DNA of 64,000 nt from Cyclina sinensis (GCA_012932295.1 JAAONU010000014.1:1984001-2048000); one strand, 5' to 3'. Positions 1-11,662 are shown, counted from the stretch's first letter. The notes: generated by a model from the letters alone, not told the origin. Made by a program: numbers and translations.

Positions 1-234
1 TTGAGCCAGCCTTTGCTCTATTTTATTTACAATGAAGTATTATTTGAACCAGCCTTTGCTCTATTTCATTTATAATGAAGTATTATTTGAACCAGCCTTT
101 GCTCTATTTCATTTATAATGAAGTATTATTTGAGCCAGCCTTTGCTCTATTTCATTTATAATGAAGTATTATTTGAACCAGCCTTTGCTCTATTTTATTT
201 ACAATGAAGTATTATTTGAACCAGCCTTTGCTCT
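1..234. repeat. 43-bp satellite, about 5.4 copies
   Basis: Copies start at 1, 44, 87, 130, 173 and 216. Each opens with TTGARCCAGCCTTTGCTC and ends with AATGAAGTATTAT. They differ at a few sites only (G/A in the fifth position, TTTTATTTAC versus TTTCATTTAT). The array runs off the left edge of the window, so its true length is unknown. No coding role is visible. Confidence 0.97.
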
Positions 235-439
235 GATGGGTAGTTACAACATATTTCCTTTCTGCTGCTTGCCTTTAGACATCTTACGACACTGCGCATA
301 TGTAAAGAGTGGTTCATTTGCATATGACTGAACAAAAACACAAATATGAGGTGGAAAATGACATTTTTTAATGACATTAAAACAAAATTATATAATTAAC
401 AACCAATGGAACTATAGATTTTTAAGAAAACTTGGGTCA

Positions 440-1340
440 TATGCATAGGTTGTTGATACTAGGCGCCTTAACGACCGTTGACCACCCAATCCGCTCCTGT
501 AATATGCACAATTGTTAAGTTCACAAAATAGTACAGCAATACAATATGCAAAAGTAGGACTGCTACCTTAATACTGTAGAAGAGATTGTAAATAAAAGAC
601 TATAAACGAAAAATTTAGTACCAGACTTATGCTTATACTGTATGAAAGACTAAAAACAAACGAAATCAGTAGCAACCTTATGCTGAACTATTATCTAAAA
701 CCATATGTATTATGCTAATTCAGTCTGAAGTAAAATGATACTACACAGTATACAAGAAAAGGGATGCTACTTCAGTACTGTATAATATACTAGAAAGAAA
801 TTAAATTCATTAGCAGACTTATTCTAAGCTATATACTATACGCTGGTACGGATCCTAACAAATATGAAAAATAAAGGAAATTGTAGCAACATACAATTGA
901 CATATTGCAGGTATGCTAACAACTACTTATAACATTTGACACAATAATGCAAGGTTGGTTAAAATACCAGCTATATGTTGGAGTACAATAACAAATTTCC
1001 TTAAATGTGCATTGTAACACTACTGTAATATGAAAAAAAAAAACTAGCAATATCAAAGAGATAGTGCTTGCAATACGCAACAAAACCAATGTGATTATGG
1101 CAGCTTTATGCTGAACCACAACAAAATAAGGTATAGCGACAATATAAACAGCCTGCAAAATACATGTACAGCAATGGAAAAAACAGACACGATGTGATGG
1201 CAGCCTTATGCTGGACCATACATTAAGTATGCATAACATTTGTTAGTCTGTATTCATAGCAACCTTACGATCGACCATCAATATAATTATAATGTTATAA
1301 GCCTATGATAATGGCAGTCTTATGCTGAAACATGATTTGT
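440..1340. repeat. Degenerate repeats around a TTATGCTGAAC core
   Basis: The stretch has no plausible gene. It carries roughly ten diverged copies of a block of the form AGCARNCTTATGCTGAAC, for example near 618, 669, 811, 1099, 1200, 1258 and 1313, at irregular spacing of 50-150 bp. It lies just past the 3' end (minus-strand sense) of the DIRS-like element and may be that element's repetitive terminal region, but this is inference. Short ORFs here are accidental. Confidence 0.6.
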
Positions 1341-1435
1341 CCTCCAAATAAGGTGTGAGACAGACACGAAAAAATGAAAACGTTATCTACGATGAAAGTA
1401 GAGTCACTGTGAGTCAAATTAGTTTTATTAAAGGT

Positions 1436-2100
1436 AACCGAATATAGCTCTGCAGTGCTTGTAATTTCCACCTACCCATACGTTTTATAGCTTCTTCAGA
1501 AATAAACTTTGACAAGCGTAAGTTGCCGCCCCAATACAAAAAGAATGTGATTTGTAATACTGCAGATTATAACCATGGTATTGAATTGTATTGCGTAAAT
1601 GTGTATTGAAAGAGGAATAAGTAACACATTCCCCACATGGGAAACTGGAACAAGGGGCCATGCTCATGTTTTGCAATCTGAAAGTAGGCAAACATAGCAG
1701 CAACGGGACACAACCGATTCGCTATCATTAGATGGAATAAACAATGTTACTGGATGAGACCTGTGCTTGAATGTAATCAAAGTGTAATCAACCCCTTGTG
1801 GGCCTGCTTGACATGGGATTAGATGAACATCTTGTCTTTAAATTATGTTTGCTTGGGCAGCTTGAGTTTTAGCAGTTACTTCCCCAATACGTAGAAACCC
1901 GTAAAATGCCATAAATTACATAGCTAAGAAGATAAGGCGCTCAGTTAACAAAGGTACTGTGACAGGCAGGCCAGCGGCGCGAGGATGCTAAATGTAATTG
2001 GTAACTTAGTATCTGGAGGTATAAGCGAAATTTTGTTAGCCCCCTTTAAAATTGCCTAACTAGAAAGCTAGGGACACATTCTGCAAAACCAAAGGATTTT
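1436..2100 (-). pseudogene. Tyrosine recombinase of DIRS-type element, broken
   Basis: On the minus strand about 1915-1877 reads FMAFYGFLRIGEVTAKTQ, the box I region with the first catalytic Arg. Around 1548-1522 lies HSFCIGAAT, the HxxR box with the second Arg replaced by Cys (a TGT codon, explicable by one C-to-T change). Around 1479-1439 lies MGRWKLQALQSYIR, the box II region carrying GRW and the nucleophilic Tyr. A frameshift between the HxxR box and GRW, plus an in-frame stop just before FMAFYG, show it is not functional. Known family role: integration and resolution of circular DNA intermediates. Confidence 0.88.
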
Positions 2101-2399
2101 TTTTTAAATTTAACTTAGAGCAGAAACATGTGATGCAACAGTATTTACTCTGTATCCTAAATTAAGCAGGCAGGCTGGAAAATATACTAGACAAGGCCCA
2201 GCAACTAAAAAACCAACCGGGTAGCCATTAGAATTGCAAAATACAGTGTACTGCTGCCAGTATTTGTAGTAAGTTTTTTTTCCTATCTGCTAACGCACAT
2301 GTTATTATCCGACGTGCGGATGGACTTTAACGTGAAGGAAATCGACTGGAACACTTGTTTTGGTCTTGACTAAGTATGGTCGGCACTGAAAAGCCTCCT

Positions 2400-3440
2400 G
2401 CAATTGAAAACGAGAGAGATGGTCAGCAACCAAATATGACATACCAGGCACATGACATGTCCGAAATAGTATGTTCATATGCATACAACTAAGACTACCT
2501 GCACAAAAGTGACATTGTAACAGCGTCTTTTGAAGTCATCTTGTTTATGACATTCTTTGTAGCCATATTATCAGAATGAACCTTATGGTTTGCCATCTTT
2601 TTGCACCAAATTTCTATGGCAAGGACAACAGGAAACAGTTATAAAATGTTGATGTGAAAATCTTTTAAATGATCTGGCTACATTTCAGCAAACCACTCCT
2701 TCACAAAAACGGCTGCAAACCCGAGATAAGATGCAGCATCAGCAAAAAGATCGCTGGATTTCAGAATTTGACCAATTGTCCTGCAGAAACATGCATTTGC
2801 CATTAAATGACTGCATAAATGAAAGCCACATGCTTAAATCTGCAAGTACTTCTTTATGGAATCTTATTTTGTAATAGGGGGTAGCTAATACCAATTGTAA
2901 GATCATACAACCGCCGCAAAAATGTGCGACTGGAGACAGCGCGTGATGTTGCAAAATTTAGTAACTCGCGCAGTACTTTAATAATCTTTTTCACCTTATA
3001 ATCTGGCAAACGAGTAACCATATTGACAGAGCGAACTTCAATGCCATATATATCCAGGCAAGTGGTAGGGAATGAAGTGGGTTTTTTTTCAAATTTGATG
3101 GGAATTCCTATGTCTTGAGCAATATTCATAAATTCTTGTAATGAAATCAAGCATAAAGATGAATCTTTGTGACCAGTAAAGAGAAAATCGTCGATGATTT
3201 GACTCATTATTGCACCATGTTTGATCTCAAGAATCCATTGTAAAGCATTAAAACCTGGTGACTAACTGGCATGGCAAAGACAGTCCTATAGGTAAGCAGG
3301 CATCTATAAAATACTGTTTCATGTTATTAACAAAAGGTGTATAGTGATTAACCTGAAAGCATCTCTGCATTATCTGTCTTTGAGAGTAAGCAAGCACGAC
3401 CACATTGTTTTACATTTTGCACCACAGTGTCAACAGAATC
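2400..3440 (-). pseudogene. Reverse transcriptase-RNase H of DIRS-type element, broken
   Basis: The open piece 3207-2854 contains the RT active-site region IIDDFLFTGHKDSS followed by IPIKFEKKPTSFPTTCLDIYG and RLPDYKVKK, the usual DIRS-like RT thumb pattern. Upstream on the same strand, 3430-3210 holds diverged RT motifs (ACLLSKTDNAE; CLPIGLSLPCQLV) split over frames. Downstream, after a frame change near 2870, comes FHKEVLADLSMWLSF, then EWFAEM and FHINIL followed by FPVVLAIEIWCKKMAN around 2700-2585, which is the RNase H domain. Multiple stops and frameshifts make it a pseudogene. It shares strand and order with the tyrosine recombinase at 2100-1436. Confidence 0.88.
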
Positions 3441-3447
3441 ATTAACA

Positions 3448-4395
3448 AGAGGGTCATGATGGCCCTAAATCGCTCATCTGAGTCCCATTGCTCATGTTAC
3501 AAGTATCATTACTGGTTGTTATGGGTGTTTGTTGTTCGCAAATTTGAATAAGTTTGCAATAAGTTTGAAGACTCTGGGTGTAACGGTACTCATATTTTTC
3601 AACATAAATAGTTTTATTCTACAGGTCCCAGTGAACTTGACATTTGACCTACAGACCCCAAAAACAATAGGGTTCTTCTAATATAACTACCCTATGAAGT
3701 TTGAAGGTTCTATGTGTAATGGTACTCCAGTTAGCAGAAATAGTTTTCACTCTACAGGTCCCTGTGACCTTGACTTTTGACCTACTGATCCCAAAAACAA
3801 TAGGGTTCTTTTACTGAGTAAAATCAATCATCCTATGAAGTTTGAAGGCTCTGGGTAAAATGGTACTCCAGTTACTGAGCAGACACAGTTTTCACACTAG
3901 AGGTCACTCTGGCCTTAACTTTTGACCTATGGACCCTAAAAACAATAGGGTTTTTCAAACACAATTATCCTATAAAGTTTGAAGGCTCTCGGTGCAATAG
4001 AACTACAGTTACTCTGCAGAAAAACTTTTCACTTTGATATACTAGCCCCAAAAACAATAAGGTTCTTATATTTTGTAAAAGTAATCATCTTATGAAGTTT
4101 GAAGGCTCTGGCTGGTACTCCTGTTATTGAGTGGAAATGGTTTTCACTCTAGAGGTCACTCTGACCTTGACCTTTGACCTACTGACCCAAAAAGCAATAG
4201 GGTTTTTTCTTCTCAATAAGGGCAATAACCCTGTGAAGTTTGAAGGCCTTGGGTCAACTGGTACTCAAGTTATTGAAAGGAAACGAAGTGTGACAGAAAG
4301 ACAGACAAACAGACACCCATGGACAGGGCAAAAACAATATGTCTCCATCAGAAGGGCAGGGTTGGGGGGAGATATAACAATGAATAATTGAAGGT
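3448..4395 (+). repeat. Tandem-core element, monomer about 135 bp
   Basis: It begins with AGGGTCATGATGGCCCTAAA and CGCTCATCTGAG, a start shared with other elements in the window. The core is about five diverged monomers containing GACCTTGACYTTTGACCTAC, AAAACAATAGGGTT and CCTATGAAGTTTGAAGG. It closes with a run of ACAGACAAACAGACAC, then CAATATGTCTCC and GGGGGGAGATATAAC. An 86-codon ORF at 4131-4391 is a by-product of the repeat. The class is inferred as a non-autonomous element with a central satellite; no transposase is present. Confidence 0.75.
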
Positions 4396-4429
4396 CTAGC
4401 CCTTGGTGTTTCAGAGCTGCATATTTTTT

Positions 4430-5813
4430 AAGTTTTCCCTATATAAGTCATTGTGTAAAATCAAATGACCCCAGTTTTGACCCCAGGATCATGATTTGAA
4501 CAAACTTGGTAAAGCTCCAGTAGACAATGCTGCACACCAAATATCTAAACTCTAAGCCTTGTGGTTTCTGACAAGATTTTAAAAGTTTTTCCTATATAAC
4601 TGTATGTAAAACATGTGACCCCTGGGGCGGGGTCTTTTTTTACCCAGGGGCTATAATTTGAACAAACTTGGTAAAGGTCCACTAGACAATGTTGTACACC
4701 AAATATCTTAAGTCTTGGCCTTGTGGTATCTGAAAAGAAGAGTTTTAAAGTTTTTCCGATATAACTCTATGTAAAACATGTGACCACTGGGGCGGAGCAA
4801 TTTTTGACCCAGGGGCAATGATTTGGACAAAATTGGTAGAGGTCCTCTAGACAATGCTACATACAAAATATCTAAGCTCCATGCCTTTTTGTTTCTGATG
4901 TGAATATTTTTTTTACTTTTTCCTATATAACTCTAAGTATAACATGTGACCCCTGGGGCGGGGTATTTTGTTTACCCAGGGGCTATGATTTGAACAAACT
5001 TGGTAAAGGTCCACTAGAAAATGTTGCACACCAAATATCTAAACTCTTTGCCATGTGGTTTCTGACAAGAAGATTTCTAAAGTTTTTCCTATATAACTCT
5101 ATGTAAACAAGTGACCCCCGGGGCAGGGCCTATTTTGACCCAGGAGCTATGATTTGAACAAACTTAGAAGAGGTCTACTAGACAATGCTACTCACCAAAT
5201 ATCTAAACTCCAGGCCTTCTGGTTAAAGAGAAGAAGATTTTTCAAGTTTTTCCTATACAAGTCTTTGTAAATCAAGTGACTCCTGGGGCGTGGTCAATTT
5301 TGACCCTGGGGACATAATTTGAACACACTTTGTAGACATCTATTAGACAATACTACATACCAAATATCTAAGCTCTATGCCTTGTGGTTTTAGACAAGAA
5401 GATTTTTAAATTTTCCTATATAAGTCTATGTAAAACCCAGAGACCCCTTGGGCGGGGCCAATTTGACCCTAGGGGAATAATTTGAACAACATTTGTAGAG
5501 ACCTACTAGAGGATGCTACATACCAAATATCTAAGCTCTAGGCCTTGTGGTTTCGGACAAGAAGATTTTTAATGTTTTCCTTTCGATTGCCATGGCAACC
5601 AGAGTTCTGTATGGAATTGATTTCTTTGAACAACTTTGGAAGAGCTTCATACAAGGAACATCTCTGACAAGTTTCATCAACTTTGGCCTAGTGGTTTAGG
5701 AGAAGATGTTGTTTAAAGGAAAATGTTGATGCACGACGCACTAACGCACGACGACGGACAAAATTAGATCACAATAGCTCACATGAGCACTTCGTGCTCA
5801 GGTGAGCTAAAAA
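4430..5813 (+). mobile_element. Non-autonomous element with about seven 165-bp monomers and 3' hairpin
   Basis: Monomers carry GTGACCCCTGGGGCGGGG, ATTTGAACAAACTTGGTA, CACTAGACAATGCTAC, CAAATATCTAAGCTC and CCTTGTGGTTTCTGAC, repeating roughly every 165 bp from 4500 to 5570. A unique tail follows (TTGCCATGGCAACCAGAGTT, then ACGACGGACAAAATTAGATC). The element ends in a hairpin, AGCTCACATGAGCAC TTC GTGCTCAGGTGAGCT, at 5774-5806, directly followed by AAAA. A near copy lies at 35690-36828. The terminal hairpin plus central satellite resembles Helitron/Helentron-derived non-autonomous elements. The monomer may be related to the bivalve BIV160 satellite, but this was not checked. Confidence 0.75.
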
Positions 5814-6047
5814 CAGTAAAAATTCCTTATCTATGAGACTATTAACAGAGTTTGTTCTTTGGAAATAAAATGTCATGAATTAACCTGAATGTGCCAGGAC
5901 CTTTTTTAGGCAAACGAATCTCTCTGGAAGGTTCATAAAAGGTCCTAATACACAACACTTCCTCCTGAATTTTAACCTTGACAATCTCTGTTTGTGCGAG
6001 CGCAGTGGGGTGATTTTTTTCAATCGCTTGGGATCATTATTTTGTTT

Positions 6048-7060
6048 ACAGGAATGCGAAAACCATTTGCGAAACCATTATCCAGGAATAGAATTTCTAA
6101 GGAGTTATAACCTGCAACGAGACGATAGAACTTTAACTATCTAGTTTTGACTATTTTGTTTGATTTATTGAACTTTATTGAACTTTAAGATCATGTTTTA
6201 TACATTTTTTAAAAACAAAAACCAACAGCATAGCGATCTTGAAGTTGTTGTTTATCTAAAATGATGACAACCTTCAGCTTCTTGAAAACGCTATAAGATC
6301 ATGTGGTGTTCAGTTTAGTACTTGGACAAACAAAGCCGGCGATTTAGAGTGGACACCTCCTTCAGGCGCAGATTTGAAGAAAGTGTTGTACGCGCTGCCA
6401 GAAAAACTTCTTTTCTGCATTCATAGTGAGACTGTCGAGATGGTTATTGACTTGTGGCGAAGCTTTGCAGAACTCTATAAATACCTTCTAAACAAAAATG
6501 AGAAATTTTCGGAGAATAATGTGTTCGCGAAAGCCCATAGGTTTCTAGAAATATTTCTATCAATAGGTGCCTTGAAGTGAGAAGGATACCAGCCAAAGAA
6601 CGTGACACCATACATGCACACTCTACTCTACCACGTGCCCATGTTTGTAACTAAATACGGGAATCTGACACAGTTTTCGGGTCAAGGCGTTGAAAAAAAC
6701 TAACGATCTTATAAAACAAATTCATCAGATGAAAACAAACAAACATGATATAACAACTGATGCTTTACTTACACGAGAAAGGATTGAACTGGGATTTGAG
6801 TCTAAAGCGGCCAGACGAAAAAGGCAATACATAAAAGAAAACAATGAATATTGGGATAATATGATACATGTTTCGAGATCAGCTAAGAGAACAAGGATAC
6901 AAAATGAAATTAAAGATGCTCATGAATCTAACCAATCTGAAAAAAGTCAAAGAGTGAAATAAAGCAAATACTTAAGCAAAGAGGAGTAAACACGAAATTA
7001 AGGAAAAGAGAGAAGCTTCTTGATCTGTTAAAAAAGGCATTAAATTCTGATTGAATTTGT
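6048..7060 (+). pseudogene. Broken transposase-like gene fragment
   Basis: From about 6264 one frame reads LQLLENAIRSCGVQFSTWTN through KKVLYALPEKLLFC to 6577, where TGA (6578-6580) interrupts. The same frame continues with [20 protein letters not shown] and FSGQGVEK. At a run of seven A's near 6691-6697 the frame shifts by one and continues as [12 protein letters not shown] to a stop at 6960-6962. The pattern [32 protein letters not shown] recurs, as I recall, in a repeated invertebrate protein family with transposon-like behaviour; I cannot name it. Near 6050 a CxxH-rich piece (ECENHLRNHY) may be its zinc-finger end. Inference: relic of a DNA-transposon-related gene. Confidence 0.5.
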
Positions 7061-9138
7061 AACCATGACAGAGGTTTTGTAGGTGTGGGCCATGAAACAT
7101 TGCTTTATTTTGCAATTATCTTGATATAAAGGAGACACTTAACTAGACTAAAATAAACTGATATGTTGACACCAATAAACTATGCATATTTTGTAACATT
7201 AAAGCATCATCTAATAAACTAATAAGATGATATAATATAGGTGAAAAGATATGCAAGTATTTTTACCAAATAAAAGGTTAGGGAAATATTGATATATATT
7301 AGCGGTTTTAAACATTACAATGTTTCCTACCTTTGAAAAATAGTTATAAACTATTTTAAACTCAATGTTTTATAATTTGATTTTTTTATGATCACACTGT
7401 GTTGTTTTGATATTTCATTGATCACACTGTGTTCACATTATGTTTGAAAAGGTTAGATTTTGATATATGAACTATTAATGTTATTTATTAAAAATTCTAA
7501 AATTTTAGCATGTTCCATTCTTAATTATAGCCTGGTGACAGAATCTGTTAAAGAATTGTTCTGTACCTCCAAAGTTATAAATGCCGTAGGCAAAAATTGA
7601 TACTTAAATTTTCGCTCTGTATCGGAATATTTATCGGAGAATTTCCAAAAACTAACGAACGTCATCGTCTTCTAAGAGGCATTATCGATTTTATTTATCG
7701 GACTTAAGCGATAAGACAAATAGCTGGGTATGTAATACTACATTTGAAATATCAGTAGACGAAAGCGAGATACAGTTCAATGACTAAAATTTCCTTATTT
7801 GCAAAAATGTTCAGTGTCCATGAATATGTTTTGATATTAATTTCAATGATATATTCAATTCTTTGTTAGGTAACCGTCTAACATTTCTGAATCACTGACT
7901 TATTGACACTAAATGCAAAAATAAAACCGACAAAAATATTTAGAAGTCGAAAATTCGCAATATTGCACCAAAATCCGTAGTACAATTGTAATTATTGAAG
8001 TCAACAATGTTATAAAATCAAATTACAGACACTCAATTCATGTAATACTAATACTAATTATTTTCTTATAAAGAGCAGGGTTTAGAATTCCCTTTTGAAT
8101 CATTTTAGGTCAGTGTAATTGGAGAGGTCATCAGACCTCTCCACAGTGTTGGCTTTAATTGCTGGCGGCATTCATTTTTGCGTATCAAATTTTAGTTAAT
8201 GATCTCATATTAAGCCTAAAATCATGAAAACCAGTCTACAAAGATAGTTATGCGCATCCTCCGAATCAAAATACGAATTTATTTAAACGAAACCAAAATT
8301 TAACATCTTGTCAAAACGGCCCCTGATTAAAACGGCCCATTATGAACAGAACGTACAGAATAATTTTGTATTCCCTTAACTAAACAAAAAAATACAATTA
8401 TAGGGATGCATTTCTTATAATGCATGCTACTTTTTAAAAACTACAAATTCTAAAATGCATTTTTTTCTGAGAAACTCATCAGCCTGTTGAACAAATTAAT
8501 ATTTAGCCATGGCCATGAAAAAATGGTAAATATTTTTTACGAATTTCAGAGCATTTTTGACAAGTCCATTTCCTCAATTTGGATCAAATTTACGCCCTTT
8601 TAATATTTAGTCCAGCTTAACAGATACTATCGCTGATTATTTTGTAAAATATTTGGACTAAAAAAGGTGTAATAAAAGCTTAAAAGGAAAAACAAAACTT
8701 ATTGAGCCTAAAAAAGCAGCAGCTTAACATGAGAATTCTGGCTTCAACAACTACATGCATTGTTGTAAAAGGGGGTGGAGTAAAGCCTTAGGGGCTTATA
8801 AGAAGATCCCCAAGATTCTACAAGGTATGAAAACATGAGGTTATCTTCATTTGTTTCATTTATTTAAATGATAGATTCGCCACTATAAAACATTTGAAAT
8901 AACTAAATTATAGTCAGTTTCGGTCATTTTGCCTAATAAGGTATTAACTATTTAATAATAGTTAGGTTACTAGTTTTTATAATTATTTAAGTCAAAGAAC
9001 GTTTAAAATATTCAAAATGATCTTGGAAACAAGTAGATTCATTCAGTGACGACAGCTGCTGACCTCTCTTTGGCTTACTTTTTAAAGGAAGCCAACTTGT
9101 ATATGAATCAGTTTTGTACAATGCAATGAATCACAAAA
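7061..9138. other. AT-rich stretch without recognised gene
   Basis: I see no coding pattern, exon pair or repeat family here. The only structured site is a perfect 10-bp stem with a 4-nt loop (TGGAGAGGTC ATCA GACCTCTCCA) at 8120-8143. Several AAAATTT-rich tracts occur. Confidence 0.6.
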
Positions 9139-9140
9139 TA

Positions 9141-10688
9141 TACTACTCAAAATTAATTTGATAGGGATCACTTATAAGAATGTGTATATTTACTACATTA
9201 GGTTGAAAGGCTACATTTTTTGTTGTGATTCTGAAAATATGTTCATATGACAACAGTTTGGTACCAATAAATGAGTAAGTCTGTAAACCGTTGAAGCGTG
9301 AAGGAGGCTGAGCCGTGGGAGAGGCACGAATTTGGGATAACACAGACAGGAAATGAAATGGAACTTTTTGGAAAAATCAAGTGTATGGCCTGAATTTTGC
9401 TTTAGTATCGCGTGTGGTGTCCGTTTGCTTGGATTACTGCTCTGCACTGTCTTCTCATGCTGCTAATGAGTCTCCGGATGCTTTGTTGTGGGAGTCGAGC
9501 CCACTCGTCCGGAAGGGCCTGCTGTAGCCCAGGGACCGTGGTTGGCTAGACTGGGCGATCAGATATTGCAGTTTGCAGTATGTCCCAGGCGTGTTCTATT
9601 GGATTGAGGTCTGGAGACCTTGCTGGCCAGTCCATTCTTTCTATGGCTGCTGCCTCAAGGTACTCTTTGGTGACCCTTGCCCTGTGAGGCCGGGCGTTGT
9701 CGTCCATTAAAATGAACTCAGGGCCTATAGCACCAGCGTACGGACGAACGTACACCTCTAAGATCTCATTGACGTATCGTACAGCCGTCAATGTGCCGTT
9801 TTCAACAATGTGCAGGTCCGTCCTTCCTTGCATGTTAATGCCCACCCACACCATGACCGAACCCCGCTATGACGGTCATGGGTAGCAACACATACGGGTG
9901 CCAAACGCCCATTGGCGGATCTCCGTACCCGCACTCGCCTATCAGTGAAGTCCACACAAAATCTAGACTCGTCAGTGAACAGCACTTGGGTCCAGTCATG
10001 CAGCGTCCACCTGGCGTGATCGCGGGCCCATTGAAGACGCGCCTGGACTGGTTTCGCGTGAATGGGATTCGGATTGCTGACATTCTAGCTCTCATGCCAA
10101 CTGTATGAAGACGGTTCCTGATGGTTTGAGTGGAAAGTCTTACACCAGTGGCATTCTGGAAGTCATTTTGGAGGACAGTAGCGGTAACAAAGCGCTGACG
10201 TGGCGCTTGAACGACAATAAACCGGTCCTCACGCTGAGTTGTGGACCTCTAACGCCCTCCGCCATGCCTATGCGTGACATGCCCGTAAGTTTGAAACCGT
10301 CGCCACATCCTGGCAACGGTGCTCTGGGACACCCCCAAGGACACCTGCCACGTGCCGTTGGGAACGCCCAGCCTCAAGCATCCCTACCCGCCTATTCATC
10401 TCCTCATCGTCAATACGCCGTCTTTGCCGTAGATTTGCCACGACCAGTGCGAAGTCTGAATAAAACGGATGCGTACATGAAGGTACATGCCCGCAGTGCA
10501 CCACTTTTCCAGGGGTATCGCTTTTCCCGTGCATCTCGAGCCATGTACAGGTAAACAATCAAAATCTGCTGGACAGGTCGCCTTTGCCATATGAATAAAC
10601 TACATGAGAAAAAATTAGTTATCTTGGGGCTATCATTAAGAAGATATTTAAGAAATAAAACGTGATCCTTATCAAATTTTGAGTAGTA
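9141..10688 (-). mobile_element. Tc1-type DNA transposon with TIRs and TA duplication
   Basis: The left end TACTACTCAAAATTAATTTG at 9141 and the right end, whose reverse complement starts TACTACTCAAAATTTGATAA at 10688, form inverted repeats of 27-31 bp. The left copy has a 4-bp AATT insertion. TA flanks both ends (9139-9140 and 10689-10690), the target duplication expected for Tc1/mariner. The 1548-bp element encloses a transposase reading frame on the minus strand. Confidence 0.95.
9402..10590 (-). pseudogene. Tc1-like transposase, frameshifted
   Basis: A helix-turn-helix region is visible at about 10450-10300 (MNRRVGMLEAGRSQRHVAGV). The DDE catalytic core follows: LFTDESRFCVDF (first Asp), FILMDDNARPH (second Asp) and SPDLNPIEHAWD (Glu). 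Thirty-four residues lie between the second Asp and the Glu, giving a DD34E spacing typical of Tc1. The C-terminus ends in HHTRY before TAA at 9404-9402. The frame is broken by several indels (open pieces 10590-10396, 10558-10268, 10095-9835, 9985-9788 and 9854-9546) and by an in-frame TAG at 9546-9548. It is inactive although all three catalytic residues survive. Confidence 0.95.
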
Positions 10689-10690
10689 TA

Positions 10691-11660
10691 TGTTTCAAAC
10701 CACAAATTCGGTTTATTCCAATTTCTGCAGAAGATAAAAGCATGGACAGCTTTTGTCTGCATTAATTACCTTTATGTCTTTCTTTTCCACTGATTAATGT
10801 TGCCTCAAAAGATGTAAAAGGTATGAGGCATTATATTTCTAATTAAAACTGAATTCACGAAAAATAAAACAAGTTATGCGCATAATGTTTATCCAAACAA
10901 TGCCATTTGTTAAGTTTGGTTTATTTGCTCAACTGAAAACAAAGTGCACTTGGTGAGATTCCGTTCCGTCCGGTGTGCACCGTTTATCGTCGTGTCTCAA
11001 AATGCATTACTTGTAAATGTTGTTGAATCTTATTGAGTTGTACTTTGCACATCGATCTGCCAAATGTGTTTGAAGACTTTGATTCATAAGAACGGTAGCA
11101 AAATTTAAAAGCATATAAAAAATCTTTTCTTTAACAATGAGGCCAGAAGCTTTGATACTGTACTTAGCAGTCACTTACCTAATCTGTTCAAGCAATTACA
11201 TTCAAAATGAATACATGGTTGTCGAAATGGATCTATGTTCTTGCATCAATACTTTCTTTAACAAGTTTAAGATTTGGTGTACTCGTACATGACATGAAAC
11301 TTGTCTGGTTGATTTATTAAACTAAAAGCATGGCGTTCTGCAAGTTTAGGAATTATTTTATATATCTGTTTACTAAGAAAGCTATTTTTCGGAATTCTTA
11401 AATGTTTCAACATGGTATGAAACGTGCACTTGCTAGGATGTGAAAAGACTAAGCAATAACTTTTTTCATGTACATTGTATTGACAAATACAGTATTTTCC
11501 ATCTAAACATAAACAGAGATCTGGAGAATCTGAAGAAAAAGCATCCGTCTTGCAAAGAGAATTTTGTTTCTCAAATTACAAGAGGAGCAACCTCGTTCAA
11601 TGTCTTCTATAAAGATGAAGTTTGCATTTTAAGAACACCATAGAATTACAATTGAAAAAC
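10691..11660. other. Intergenic, 3' flank of the receptor gene
   Basis: No exon or repeat was recognised. The minus strand reads AATAAA near 11312, a possible polyadenylation signal for the receptor gene ending at 11663. This assignment is weak because the region is AT-rich. Confidence 0.4.
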
Positions 11661-11662
11661 AA

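Larger units (their letters stand above)
1430..3445 (-). mobile_element. Decayed DIRS-type (tyrosine recombinase) retrotransposon
   Basis: Reading the minus strand, the order is reverse transcriptase, RNase H, then tyrosine recombinase. That order and the recombinase are diagnostic of the DIRS class, which integrates with a tyrosine recombinase instead of a DDE integrase. Several frame changes and stops break the coding sequence, so this is a dead copy. The gag-side portion is absent: a tandem-core repeat begins at about 3448, at the point where upstream RT sequence should continue. The terminal repeats of the element could not be delimited. Confidence 0.88.

Noticed and set aside
916..1239. 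107-codon minus-strand ORF rich in hydrophobic residues
   Set aside because: It lies in degenerate repeats, has many Phe/Ile/Cys from AT-rich codons, and shows no splice or domain pattern.
9697..10554. Plus-strand ORFs, one of 149 codons
   Set aside because: They are antisense to the Tc1 transposase on the minus strand and have no domain of their own.
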